64,000 bases of DNA from Epiperipatus broadwayi (Eukaryota > Onychophora > Udeonychophora > Euonychophora > Peripatidae), in assembly GCA_028023455.1 (NCBI GenBank), contig JAQFVV010000548.1, forward strand, positions 1 through 64,000. The letters are read 5' to 3'. Of the stretch, positions 35,060-46,399 are shown in pieces; positions within the stretch are counted from its first letter, which is position 1; every line of letters begins with the position of its first letter. The notes below the pieces were generated by a model, which was given only the letters and a program-made list of their open reading frames with translations, ran no database searches and had not been told where the DNA came from. Made by a program: the position numbers and the translations under genes.

Positions 35060-35310
35060 TTGACAATGTCTTAGAAATTTAATAATAAATAAGACATTTT
35101 TTATCATAGAAAAAAATAAGTCATGAACTTCAGTAATTCATTTATTCATTTATTTATTACACACTCTAAATAGTTCCATACTAAGTGTACATATTACTTT
35201 TGATATACCACAATGAAAGATATTCTGAGAAATTCAATACTCTCATAGCATAAATTACACATAAATTATAAATAAATCAATTATTTTATATAGCGTGATG
35301 TTTATAAACT
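35060..35310. other. AT-rich spacer
   Basis: No recognisable feature lies between the tRNA-like sequence and the hairpin at 35311. Confidence 0.4.
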
Positions 35311-35524
35311 GTAATATTTAAACAGCATTAAACTGTTGCACATGTGCTTTGCAGATTTTAACTATAAATGACTGAATACTAACACTTCAAACACATGATA
35401 ACGTCTTTGACCACTCTATCTTTTCCAAAGACGTTATCATGTGTTTGAAGTGTTAGTATTCAGTCATTTATAGTTAAAATCTGAAAAGCGCATGTGCAAC
35501 AGTTTAATTCTGTTTAAATATTAC
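35311..35524. repeat. Near-perfect hairpin 4, about 100-base arms
   Basis: The left arm runs from GTAATATTTAAACAGCATTA to AACGTCTTTG and the right arm is its inverse ending TGTTTAAATATTAC, around a loop of about 15 bases near 35411-35425. There are a few mismatches only (for example TGCTTTGCAG/CTGAAAAGCG). It is not flanked by long TA runs, unlike the other hairpins. Confidence 0.92.
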
Positions 35525-37684
35525 ATAAATTATAAGTAAATAATATTATATGTATAAATAAAACATGCACATAAACATATACCTAAATACTATGTTTGCC
35601 CATTTTACCATTACAATAGTTTTTTAGTCCTAAATTCAGTGATTATAGTGCAATTTTCCGGAACATCATAGTCAAATAATGATTCCATTGAAATTTAGAA
35701 TATTTTATTAAAATATTCTTAATATGTATATATAACATTTGGGAATGCAATTTGTCAATATCCGAGGTAATAAAAGGAGCACTGATACCATTTAAAACAA
35801 ATCAAGGAAAAAATAGCACAGTATTATTTAAAACAATATGACTTTAAATAATAGTATTTCTTCCGAAGTAATGCAGAATTTAAAACAACATAACGTTTAT
35901 AGAGAGCACAACATTAATTCTTTCAAAGCAATATAAAGTTAAAAAACAATATGTAGATTGTACAGAACACAGCATTTGTTTCATATGTCATAATAAGTAA
36001 AACATTCTAATGAGATATAATTAGCACAATATTTATGTAAAAATATATAAATTTTGTAGCGAGCTCAAATTATTTAAATTCAAAGTTCACAATGTCTATA
36101 AAAAGTACAGGACTTATTTTTATTTCCATGGGGAGTAAAAATATTTCAATAAAAAAAAAATATGTCAGAAAATATATTTTATTTAATGATAAGGTGCATA
36201 AACATAAAGTTAATCATCATGCTAGCAGACTTCTAATCTTGTCATAAATAACTTAAGTATAATGAAAATACTTATAAGTAATTGTAACAGAAATATTGTG
36301 CACAGTTCATAATTAGCTGTAGAAGAAAACTGAGTAAGATATTTATAAATTAATTCACAATTATGGTATTTAGGATATTAACATACTTATGCAACCATTA
36401 TTTAATGATAAATTGAAAATTAATTATAGTTCATAACAAATGTAATCTGTTACTTTTGAGAGAATTTCAGAATCTGACAAAGCAACATTACAATTTATCA
36501 TTTCCTTTTATTGAAACCAAACTGATTTAAAATTTCCCTTTGATGTATACTTTACAGAGATTCTGTAGAGGGATGATCATGCTAAAGCATTAAGCCGGAG
36601 TAAATATTACTTTATCCATTCATTGTTTAAAATTAACAAATTAGATGATTAATAAGTCAACACATTAAAAGATAATAACAACAAGTAAGTAAGATGTAAG
36701 TTACAACACCTGGTCAGTTGTTTTTATATGATAAATCAGATGATATGGAGAAATCAATGCTTTAGTTCCACTATCAGTTGATATTATAAAGTTAATCTAA
36801 TATCTTATTTAATAACAATAAAAACATATATTAAAGTACTAAGCTAAATAAAATAAAAAACTATCTTACACTCAATTTTGAAACATGCTTAAAAAATCCT
36901 TTTTATTATTTTAAAAAAATTTCTAACCATAAAGATTTGTCTTTTAAAATTAAGAATAAAATTTTCAAATGTTACTTAAGCACTCCTTTATTTTCTCATG
37001 GTATTGTTCATATAGAATTACCCACAATAATAATCATAACAATAAAGTTTATCTATTCACCAGAAATAACTACAAATAAGGGAAATCCTTGAGTTTGAAT
37101 TTAATAAAGTCAAATTTCATAACATTGTGCAACAATTTTCTTCACAAATTCGTATTAAAAAGAATTTCAGTGTGGAAAATGTTTCGTAACAATTGATTTC
37201 TACTGAAAAGTTTGTAAATTATAATTATAGATAACACACAAATACAATTTAATATATTTGAATTTATATGGTAAATTCTTTATCTATGACACATGTATTG
37301 CTTTTTTTCTAATTTTTGTCTGACATTCGTTATTACAACCCCAAAAGTAGAGCAAATACATATACTAAAATCTTGAGATTGAATATTTTCAATATCTTTA
37401 AAAAATAAAAAAAATCTTAATGACCTAAAGCAATTTCTAGAAAATTTAGGTTATTATCCCAGGATAATGGTATAATTTTTTACTTCTGGGATCCTGGAAA
37501 AACTAGTTTCCATCATCCTGTTTTATAAGCCTTACATTAGCCATTGCTTGACCATTCAGGTAATGCTGAAATTATGAATACCTTCAAAGTCAAACACAAG
37601 TCTGATTGGGGTATTTGGCTTGTGCAGTTTAGTGTTAGCAAACTTCCTCCAAGGGGTTAGATGTAGAGGGATATATTTTTGCAA
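35525..37684. other. AT-rich stretch without recognised genes
   Basis: No frame above 60 codons and no structured repeat was seen. The blocks AGCACAGTATTATTTAAAAC, AGCACAACATTAATTC and AGCACAATATTT around 35800-36030 suggest a loose, very diverged local repetition. Confidence 0.45.
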
Positions 37685-37968
37685 GATTCTGCTTTGGTAA
37701 AGGCTTTATTGCAATATTTGTGAAGCAAGCCAGAGATAAATTAATCTTCATTGAGATTTATATTATAGTTGAGGACTGTGTTAAATTTCAGTTTATTTAT
37801 TTGACAATTTATTTTATTAATAAATTCAGTTTTGCTCATAAGAACAATCTATTGTCTTTGCCTTCCTTGAGTCAAGTTATAGTATACTCAGAAAGGAATG
37901 AAATGCTTGGCAGCTTTAATATTTACCTTCAAATAAGATTAGTAGCACTAATAGATTTGAGTGATTAG
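37685..37968 (+). repeat. Dispersed repeat R1, plus-strand copy with 82-codon ORF
   Basis: TCTGCTTTGGTAAAGG and GTTGAGGACTGTGT with their surroundings match, in inverse orientation, 39447-39715. Both copies keep an overlapping frame with VEDCVKFQFIYL, so the repeat may contain ancient coding sequence. I recognise no family. The frame here is 37720-37968. Confidence 0.65.
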
Positions 37969-38735
37969 TTTATCCTTATTGGGTTATCTATGAGACATGC
38001 CTCAATTTTAGCTGTCAGTTCCATCATTGGCTGATTACATTGGCCTCAAACAGATCTTGGTTACAAATTCAAGCACAGTTCTAACAATGGGGGGGGTATC
38101 CATAAAATTACAGAGGTAATTTTGTCAATTTGAGGAAACACCAACACCCTGTTTCTGAGTAAGAAAAGCAAATTTGTGAGTGGACTTTAAATTTACTTTT
38201 TATTTACAATTATAAATTTTTCTCAGGATTTTAGTCAAACAATTTATTAGTGTTTTTGTCCTCTGCTGAGAAATTTTGTGAACATTTTTTTCTACAGCTT
38301 TAAAATTCATGTGCATATTTTTTCTAGTATTTTTATTTCAAACAAATTCAAATGATAGCAGGGAAATAGAATATGCAGGTCTTCAAAGTTTTTTTAAACT
38401 CCATGATGATGGATATTTATTATATATTTCATGATTCTTAAACTTTGAAATATTACATTAAGAAAATATTACAATGGTCTAAAAATTTGATTTCTTGGAA
38501 AATTTATGATTATCTCTGTATTGTAGTGGTGTAATATCTATTAGAAATTTAAAATATGGATTATTATATATTTATTTTTTACAGAAATGTTTTTTTTAAA
38601 TATAAAAAATAATATATTCTTCAGAATATTGTTACCATAACAATTATGGTTGTGGAAAATATAATTGTCTAGAAATGATGTTACTCAACAGATTGTTATA
38701 ATATTTAGCACTATCATAAAAATTAAAAAAATAAT
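37969..38735. other. AT-rich stretch without recognised genes
   Basis: It contains a G8 run at 38090 and long AT-rich DNA. Nothing else is supported. Confidence 0.45.
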
Positions 38736-39089
38736 ATAATTGTTAATTAGAGAAGATATAAATTAGTATTAAAGTTTATCGGCTTAACGTTTTCGAGGAT
38801 CCATGCCTCATATTCATAGCCTTTATAAAATGTATAATAAAATATATGCAAATACAAATATTCAAATAAGCTAGTATTACGTAGCCCATTTCTTCGAGAT
38901 CTCGAAGCAAGTATCTTTTCTATTAATGGCATGGATGTTTCCATTGATGTAAAATGCCTCCATTAATTGTATTTGCATATATTTTATTATACATTTTATG
39001 AAGGCTATGAATATGAGGCATGGATCCTCGAAAACGTTAAGCCGATAAACTTTAATACTAATTTATATCTTCTCTAATTAACAATTATA
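38736..39089. mobile_element. Foldback element with 122-base near-perfect arms
   Basis: The left arm is 38736-38857 and the right arm 38968-39089, essentially exact inverses with a single visible mismatch (CTTTATAAAA/CTTCATAAAA). Ends are ATAATTGTTAATTAG and CTAATTAACAATTAT, both bordered by TAT, compatible with a TA target. The 110-base centre has a small palindrome (TCGAGATCTCGA). The near identity of the arms suggests recent origin. The 65-codon frame inside is a product of the arm and not a gene. Confidence 0.88.
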
Positions 39090-39446
39090 TATTTTACATA
39101 TAGTGAGAAGTAAAGCTATATTTATTAAAAAAATTGTAAATGATTAAAACATAAATAGATAGATTTATTAAGATATTAAAAATAACTTGTTCAGATTTTT
39201 AAAACAAACATCAAAGAAAGATTTCATTCACTTTGTAAATTGAAACTGCTCCACCTGATATTTGATGACATGGCAGTGCTTTGTTTTGATTAAAATCAAA
39301 TTTTTAAAATAATACTGAAAATCAAATATGAATTTTTAAAATTTATTTAATTTCTAAACTAAAATATCTATCAAATAATATCAAATTTATTATATTCTGA
39401 TAAAGAATAATAGTTTAATCTTAAAGAGAAAGTTGAAAGCATAAAT

Positions 39447-39776
39447 CTAATGAGAACAGATAAATCTGTCAGTGATAGAAGAGTTAATGCTACTAATCAT
39501 TTTCTTTTTGAGAATTCTATAATGTGCCTCAAGAAAGATAAATGCAATATATTTATTGCTATGAACAAAATAAAATTTATTAATACAACAAATTTTCAAA
39601 TAAATAAACTGAAATTTTACACAGTCCTCAACTCTAATATAAGGCTTTATAAAGATAAATTTATCTCTGAAATATTGCAATAAAACCTTTACCAAAGCAG
39701 AATAATATAAAATATCTCTGTCTGTGTCTACCCTCCCCATCTGATAATGTTTGCTAAAACCAAACAACTTTGACAT
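39447..39776 (-). repeat. Dispersed repeat R1, minus-strand copy with 109-codon ORF
   Basis: The inverse copy of 37685-37920. The 109-codon frame has YQMGRVDTDRDILYY, then VEDCVKFQFIYL as in the other copy. The conserved phase over about 60 codons suggests former coding potential, but no domain is recognised. It could be a fragment of a transposon protein. Confidence 0.5.
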
Positions 39777-40460
39777 GATCCATTCTAGATAAGCCCAGGG
39801 ATAAATTTTAAATATCAGATTTTCTATTTTGTAGTTTAGTATTTGATAAATTCTGGGCTTGAGTTTGTATTTTAAATATAGTATCTGAATGTCCTATCAC
39901 CTCATTGATGAGAACGATTAGCTCAAAACCAATTTAGCACAGGAATAATTCCAGATAGAGATTCTAAATGCTTTCTCATACTGAGGAAGCTTGTTAAGAG
40001 CTATTAGTATGCTCATTACATTATATATTATATGGATAATATCATACTAAAACTCTAGTAGATAACAGTGGCTGCATTATCTTGAGTTTACATAAAAATA
40101 AATAAAGAACCTTTATAACTTAATTACATTTTGATTTATAAGTGTGAAACTTACTCCAATAACATACTTTACTTGATCCAATCTAGATAAAAATGGAAAT
40201 AATTATCATGATCATTTATTGACTTAAATATTAGCCCTTCATTCAAATATAAACTTTGTACTTCAATTAAAGTTTAATATATCTATTGTTTGTTAAAATA
40301 AACATGGAGTAATTAAACTTTATTCAATTTTTTTCCATGTGTAATATCAAAATAGATATTCTTAATAACAATCACAAACCACACATTATGGAACACATGG
40401 AAAATGATTCCAAGTTGGGTTTCATATTGAACTAGCACTCGTCAGTGGCCCAGGGAATAA

Positions 40461-40466
<6 letters not shown>

Positions 40467-40503
<37 letters not shown>
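40467..40503. repeat. (TA)n microsatellite at the 3' side of the LINE
   Basis: The TA run lies close to where the minus-strand LINE should end. It may be the LINE's 3' tail or its target. Confidence 0.9.
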
Positions 40504-40505
<2 letters not shown>

Positions 40506-40632
40506 TTTTTTTTTATAAAAAATATTTATAGTTAAATTTATTACATTTTGTACACAATGAGAAAACCAAGAAGCCTTATCAAATTTGGTATGTTATGAAA
40601 GTTGCTGTAAGACTGCTGGAACAATTAGTTCT

Positions 40633-40908
40633 TCACACTTGAATATGTATGTTTGGGAAGTTGAAGAGATTCCAGGTGTTTTCTATAAGAAATTTTGAGG
40701 CAAGGACTTTATCTCTATTTGGGATTTTCTTCATAGTCTCTATGAAAATGTTTTCTGTCTTGGGAGAGGGGCATGTAAATTTTTGTTTGCATTTTGCAAT
40801 CCACATGGAATAAATGAGAAAAAGGAATAATCTTATAATTGGGTAGTCCCTTGACATTATCTTAAAAAGGATATATGCTTCCAAGATTATTGCTTCTGAG
40901 ATAGACAC
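40633..40908 (-). pseudogene. C-terminal ORF2 fragment of the LINE
   Basis: A 91-codon frame with LFLIYSMWIAKCKQKF and a serine/proline-rich break, followed by IPNRDKVLASKFLIENTWNL. The segment before it on the same strand is the end of the endonuclease domain, so the RT was removed by a deletion near 40910. The assignment as ORF2 C-terminus rests on position and general look, not on a clear motif. Confidence 0.5.
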
Positions 40909-40929
40909 CTTGGTTATCCTTCTAAGAGT

Positions 40930-41606
40930 TTTACTGCAATGAAATGGAATGTTATTAAGCTCTATAGTGGTTATAAGGTTAAAATGATCTGAGAATACAA
41001 CTGGATGAAGTTTTGCTGCTAGTCCAAAGTGGAGTTTGGAGGTGTAAAACAGTAGATCTATTAATGACCATGTGGATTTTGTGTAAAATTATGCTTTTTG
41101 AGGAAAGAATCCTCTACCATTTATAAACCTTTTATTTAACAAGTGAAGGTATTTAAAGGTAAAATGTTCATAGGATATGTAAAAATAACCTATTAGTATG
41201 GTAGATGCAATATTGTTTACGTTATGAGGTTAATTGTATGTATAATCCTGCTCAGCACTGTTGGACTGTTTAAACAATATACATATGCATTGAGGTAATA
41301 TGATTTATATGTCAGATTGATTGCCAGCAGGTTGGAGTCATGATAAAAAATTTTAAAACTCACAGGGGCCATCTTGTTGTTGATGATTATGCCCATGCCC
41401 CCAGCTACTGAAAGGTTTGTTGAAAGGAGCATGTATCCAAGTTTAATAAGGACATTATAATTATAATGGTACTTGGTTTCCACCATAAACAGAGTATATG
41501 GTGAGTCTGAGGAGAAAAACTGCCTAATTGCATAAATACATTCATGTGAGTTAAGACCTCTTACATTCAGGCCTACTATTTTACAAGAATAATTATCCAT
41601 TAACAT
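40930..41606 (-). pseudogene. LINE endonuclease (APE-type) domain
   Basis: The first frame (41606-41217) reads CKIVGLNVRGLNSHECIYAI, then LFMVETKYHYN with the catalytic Glu region, and AGGMGIIINNKMAPV. A second frame continues to about 40930 with STWSLIDLLFYTSKLHFGL and VVFSDHFNLITTI; SDH is the C-terminal catalytic motif of this family. The enzyme nicks target DNA to prime reverse transcription. A frameshift near 41217 and one stop break the domain. Confidence 0.83.
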
Positions 41607-41855
41607 TAGAGCTGCTTGCCTGGAGGCTAGCAGTATTTTGGATAGGGGGTTGAAGTTTCATTGTCTATTTTCATCTTCTTTATCATCACTTAGGTTTGGC
41701 CTATCAGGGTTGTTATATGGTTGATTTTCAAGATCATTTGTAGATATGATTAGTTTGACATCTAGTTTGCACTTTTTTCCATAATTGGTTTGTTTTTGTA
41801 TGAAGGGTGGATTTTAGACTTCTAGAATAATTCCGTTTTTCTTTTGAGTATGATG

Positions 41856-43148
41856 TTAGTTCTTCTTCTGAGCTATTCCTAAAAACTCTATTAGATTTCT
41901 TTTGTAGTTTGCTATGTTAGTGAAGCTCCGCTCCATGTCTGACTCCACATCAGTTCCATTGTTGTTGTGGCTTATGTCATCTTTGGATTGGTTACTCAGT
42001 ATCTTTGGTTTGCTAGTTAAAGCTGCATGGTTATGGATGGCCTGTTTTGCTGTAGATTGCTTATATTCTCTGAGTTTGAATAAGGAGATGTTGTTGCTTG
42101 AGATCTTTGGCAATCATGTTCAGTATTATTTTCTTGCTTGAAAGGATCTATGCTTGCAAGATTAGGTGTTTCTTTATTTTTTGAGAACTGGGAATTTCCT
42201 TTTGAGATTTGAGTCTGTTAACTTTTAGTTGAGATCATTTGGGTTATAGCTTTATCAGAGTTGGTTAATACATCTTTTGGTGATTTGCTCATCATATTAC
42301 TATTTGCTGCAATGTTGTTTCTGTTTAGCATTTGGCTTTTAATAATTTTTGCATTGCTTGTTACAATATTTAATTCTTCAGATTCATCATTGCGAATCAT
42401 TTTTGGATAATTATTTGAAGAGATTGCGTCTTTATAAGTTGATCTTAGTGGTAGAGTGCTTTGAGCTTCTTTGCACTTGTGAAACCTGTTTTTCTTCATA
42501 CCACAAATGGTGCAGATGCAAGCCAGGCACTCACTTGTAAGGTGGGTTCTTTTCCCACAGTAAAAGCACTGAGGCTTGACTCCCATGAAGGAAAGAATCA
42601 TGGGAGACCCCTGAGTTTGATAATAGTTGCAATGAGAGTGGAAGTTATGCTGCTTATAAGATCTTAATTTGAAAACTGCTGTGTTTGATAGGATTGAACT
42701 AATGGATTTGTCTACTGGTAGGTAAGAGAATTAATATATTTTGCCAAACAATTGCATTTGGATATCATCCAAGCTAGTGATGCAATTCTTTAATGTGCCT
42801 GAAAGTGTTGATGTTTGGTTTAAGTCTACCTGAATTATAAATTTATTGTCCAACACTTTAAACCTATTCTTGAATGCATTTCTGTTCACCCATGGTGTGA
42901 ACTTGACAATTATATACCTGTAATTTGGATGAGTTGAGATACGATAGATGGTTTCGGTGATATCATTTTTTTATTAGGTCATAAAGAGCATTTTTTGGAA
43001 ATTTGTGTAAGTAACAGTTAGTACCTGTCACAGCTAGGATCAGACTCCTGTCACTGTTGTAATTTGCTAGCAATTTTAGTAGAATCAATGGGCTTGATCG
43101 GTTAAATTTAGAATTTATTATGTGAAATTGTTCTTCTGTATGTGCCAT
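41856..43148 (-). pseudogene. LINE ORF1 (gag-like, zinc knuckles), frameshifted
   Basis: It starts at MAHTEEQFHIINSKFNRSSP (43148-42963). It continues in a second phase through a basic and hydrophobic region to the zinc-knuckle block CFYCGKRTHLTSECLACICT with CGMKKNRFHKCK (42601-42218), then an Asn/Ser-rich tail (42113-41856). The Cys/His spacing resembles retroelement CCHC knuckles that bind nucleic acid. There is a frameshift near 42963 and at least one stop before 42601. The frame at 43404-43613 upstream is probably 5' UTR. Confidence 0.72.
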
Positions 43149-43680
43149 TACAATAAAATTAGCGTTGCTGTTTTCACATTGTTTGTTATTATTTAGCTGT
43201 TATGATTCTTGTTCTAACAAATCTAACAATGTTAAGTCAGGAGGTTTTAGATGTGTGTTATTGAAATCATGTATTTTATTATTTACATTATATGAAAAAA
43301 ATATTATGATTTTGTGACACATTTAATTGTTGTAAAATTCCTATTTTTGTTATGTTTGCATATGAGGTTTTATTATGTGTTATATCGACTTTATCTTTTT
43401 GATCTATATATTGTTTTTGAGTTGTTTATATAAAGGATAATTTTTAAAATTGGTTGCAATTGCAATATCATTTTCATTATTTTTTTTATTGATTATTCGA
43501 TTTCTGTGGAATATTTGTTCTACGCTTCTTGTATATTTAGTATTTATCAATAGTAAATTGTTACATTTTGGTTTACAAGTATTAAATATACTCCACCTAC
43601 AATTTTGACCCATGATACGATTTAGATAAATACAATAGTAATCATCCCATTTATTAAATTAACAATTATTTCTAGCTACT

Positions 43681-44936
43681 ATATATATATATATATGTCA
43701 ACAGATGGCGTTCTACCAAAAACACTGTCAAGCGTATTTCATTTACATAAACGTCAGAGAATGCATTCACTATCTCTAACTTTAATTCCACTTTCAGATC
43801 ATGATTTCAAGCTATTTGCTATCGTCAGTGAAAGACAGGAATAAGAACTAGATCTAAACACAAACTCTGAGTGTTTATGAAACAGTTTCTATTCAGCTTG
43901 CAAGCGTGAATTTTTTAGACACATTAATGTCTTCGAACTCAGCATAGCAAGCCAGATAGCTACATGGGTCTGATATCAGTTCAGCATCACCACATAGTAG
44001 AAGCCTCTGCAATATATATGATTGCAAGAAAGACCTCAAAGGTACATTTATGAAAAACAAAATCAAGTTAAAAACTTGTTAACGCTTGTATTTATGTCAA
44101 CAGATGGCATTCTACCAAAAACACCGTCAAGCATATTTTGTTTACATAAATGTCAGAGAATGCATTCACTATCTCTAACTTTAATTCCACTTTCAGATCA
44201 TGATTTCAAGCTATTTGCTATCGTCAATGAAAGACAGGAATAAGAACTAGATGTAAACACAAACTCTGAGCGTTTATGAAACAGTTTCTATTCAGCTTGC
44301 AAGCGTGAATTTTTTAGACACGTTAATGTGTTTGAACTCAGCATAGCAAGCCAGATAGCTACATGGGTCTGATATCAGTTCAGCATCACCACATAGTAAA
44401 AGCCTCTGCAATATATATCATTGCAAGAAAGACCTCAAAAGTACATTTATGAAAAACAAAATCAAGTTAAAATCTTGTTAACGCTTGTATTTATGTTAAC
44501 TTGATTTTGTTTTTCATAAATGTACCTTTGAGGTCTTTCTTGCAATGATATATATTGCAGAGGCTTTTACTATGTGGTGATGCTGAACTGATATCAGACC
44601 CATGTAGCTATCTGGCTTGCTATGCTGAGTTCGAAGACATTAATGTGTCTAAAAAATTCATGCTTGCAAGCTGAATAGAAACTGTTTCATAAACGCTCAG
44701 AGTTTGTGTTTAGATCTAGTTCTTATTCCTGTCTTTCACTGACAATAGCAAATAGCTTGAAATCATGATCTGAAAGTGGAATTAAAGTTAGAGATAGTGA
44801 ATGCATTCTCTGATGTTTATGTAAACGAAATACGCTTGACGGTGTTTTTGATAGAATGCCATCTGTTGACATAAATACAAGCATTAACAAGTTTTTAACT
44901 TGATTTTGTTTTTCATATATATATATATATATATAT
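43681..44936. mobile_element. Foldback element: two direct 399-bp units plus an inverted unit, between TA runs
   Basis: Unit 1 starts at 43698 and unit 2 at 44097 with GTCAACAGATGGC(G/A)TTCTACC, a period of 399 bases. An inverted copy runs from about 44494 to 44890. The ends are (TA)n at 43681-43696 and 44919-44936. TGAAAAACAAAATCAAGTTA is found at unit junctions and, inverted, at the right end. All units are highly similar. Frames of about 75 codons (44022-44243 and 44723-44974) are the same unit read on opposite strands and I do not call them genes. Confidence 0.9.
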
Positions 44937-45429
44937 TGTTTTTTAATTAAATATACATTCATAAAGTAAGTCAATTTATTTTCTCTTTTTCCATGTGCAA
45001 TATCTTTTTAATTGTCTTTAATAACTTTCACACCGTAGATTTTTTAAAGGCATGAATAAAGACACTATAAAAGATAAGCAACTCACAAATTGCATTTCAT
45101 ACTCTTCATAATTTATTATAGTAAATTGTTACATTGGAAGTGGCAAATTTATTCCACCCACAACTTTGACATCATTCATTCTAGATAAGCCCAGGGATAA
45201 ATTTTAAATAACAGTTAAAAATAACCTACTTGTTATTTTGTAAATTAAACACACTCATACATAAGGATTAGTTTAACGTTATTCATCTTTTATAGTGTTT
45301 ATATTCATGTGTTTCAAGAATGTATGGTAATGTAAAAATTATTAACAACATCTACATAAGATATTATACATGGAGGAAAAAATGAATTATTTTATAAATG
45401 TCTGTTTAAATAATATTTATTTTGTATAA
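44937..45429. other. AT-rich spacer
   Basis: It includes ATTCTAGATAAGCCCAGGGATAAATTTTAAAT at about 45178-45208, which also occurs at 39781-39812, a shared dispersed-repeat fragment. No gene was seen. Confidence 0.5.
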
Positions 45430-46050
45430 AGCACAGATAGTTAGTTGATATTGAATTGAAAGGCTTCAAAGCTTTCATGCTTATTATTATACTTATCTGA
45501 CAGCCAATCAGATGTTATGATGGCTGTGTGAATAATGATCAAACCATAAACACAAGACAGAGAGTTGTACAAGAAAAGGGCAGTCCCCCTTTTTCTTTAC
45601 TTGTCTTTTTATATATCTAAGCCATTCAGAAGTATTTAGGTTTGAAAGCACACTTGCTGAGTCTAGATTACAAACATACAGCACAGAATCTTATGATTTA
45701 CTACACAGTAGTTTTTAGATATTATTTACATATATTACTGCAAGTTATAACATCTAAAATCTACTGTGTAGTAAATTGCAGGATTTCATGCTGTATGTTT
45801 GTAATTTAGACTCAGTGAGTTAAATGTGAAGATATTTAAAGCTTCATGCTTTCAAACTTAAATACTTCAGACTTACATAATATATAAAAAGACAATTAAA
45901 GAAAAGGTGGACACCTTTTTCTTGTAGAATTCTCTTTCTTGTGTTTACGGTTTGATAATTATTGAAACTGCCACAATAACATCTGATTGACTGTAAGATA
46001 AGTATTATAGTAAGCATGAAAGATTTGCAGCCTTTCAATTTAAATGTGTT
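45430..46050. mobile_element. Foldback element with about 290-base arms
   Basis: The arms are about 45440-45720 and 45745-46045. Left-arm words (TTGAATTGAAAGGCT, ATCTGACAGCCAATCAGATG, CCCCCTTTTTCTTTA, TACAAACATACAGCA, GATTTACTACACAGTAG) return inverted on the right with moderate divergence. The centre is near ATTATTTACATATATTACTG. It encodes nothing and is the same family as 29890-30640. Confidence 0.85.
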
Positions 46051-46182
46051 AATAAAAACGTTATATATATATATATACAGCCTTTCAATTTAAATGTGTT
46101 AATAAAAACGTTATATATATATATATATATATAACGTTTAATTTAAATGTGTTAATAAAAACGTTATATATATATATATATA
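46050..46182. repeat. Composite minisatellite of 55 bp units with TA cores
   Basis: AATTTAAATGTGTTAATAAA and AACGTTATATATATATA recur three times (46030, 46089, 46141). The first unit is the end of the foldback element, so the foldback terminus plus a TA tract has been amplified. Confidence 0.9.
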
Positions 46183-46344
46183 ACCAAAACTGCCTAACAC
46201 TATACTAGCAAAAGTGAAAAATGCAAAACCATAAAACAATACAATACTAGATTAAATCCAAAATTTTACCAAAATCCTTACACAACCATAGTTTCATCTA
46301 AGACAAATAGACCATCTCAAGTGAAAATCAAACTAAAGGAGCTA

Positions 46345-46375
<31 letters not shown>

Positions 46376-46399
46376 CAAACAAACTAATGTTCCCATAAT

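Larger units (their letters stand above)
40510..43620 (-). mobile_element. Non-LTR retrotransposon (LINE), minus strand, RT deleted
   Basis: In order on the minus strand are an ORF1 with a CCHC-type zinc-knuckle region (about 43148-41856), an apurinic-type endonuclease domain (41606 to about 40930) and an ORF2 C-terminal piece (40908-40633). The whole reverse transcriptase between endonuclease and C-terminus is missing, so this is an internally deleted copy. Several frameshifts and stops are present. The 5' edge lies near the TA run at 43681. The combination of gag-like ORF1 and APE endonuclease excludes site-specific early LINEs, but I do not assign a clade. Confidence 0.82.

Noticed and set aside
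38747-38944. 65-codon ORF in the foldback at 38.7 kb
   Set aside because: It spans one arm and the loop of a palindrome; the opposite arm would encode its mirror, so no gene is supported.
43404-43613. 69-codon ORF upstream of LINE ORF1
   Set aside because: It lies in the likely 5' UTR of the LINE, has Asn/Lys-biased composition and no motif.
44022-44974. ORFs at 44022-44243 and 44723-44974 sharing MSTDGIL and SLSLTLIPLSD
   Set aside because: They are the same foldback unit read on opposite strands; the third unit lacks the frame, and no family was recognised.
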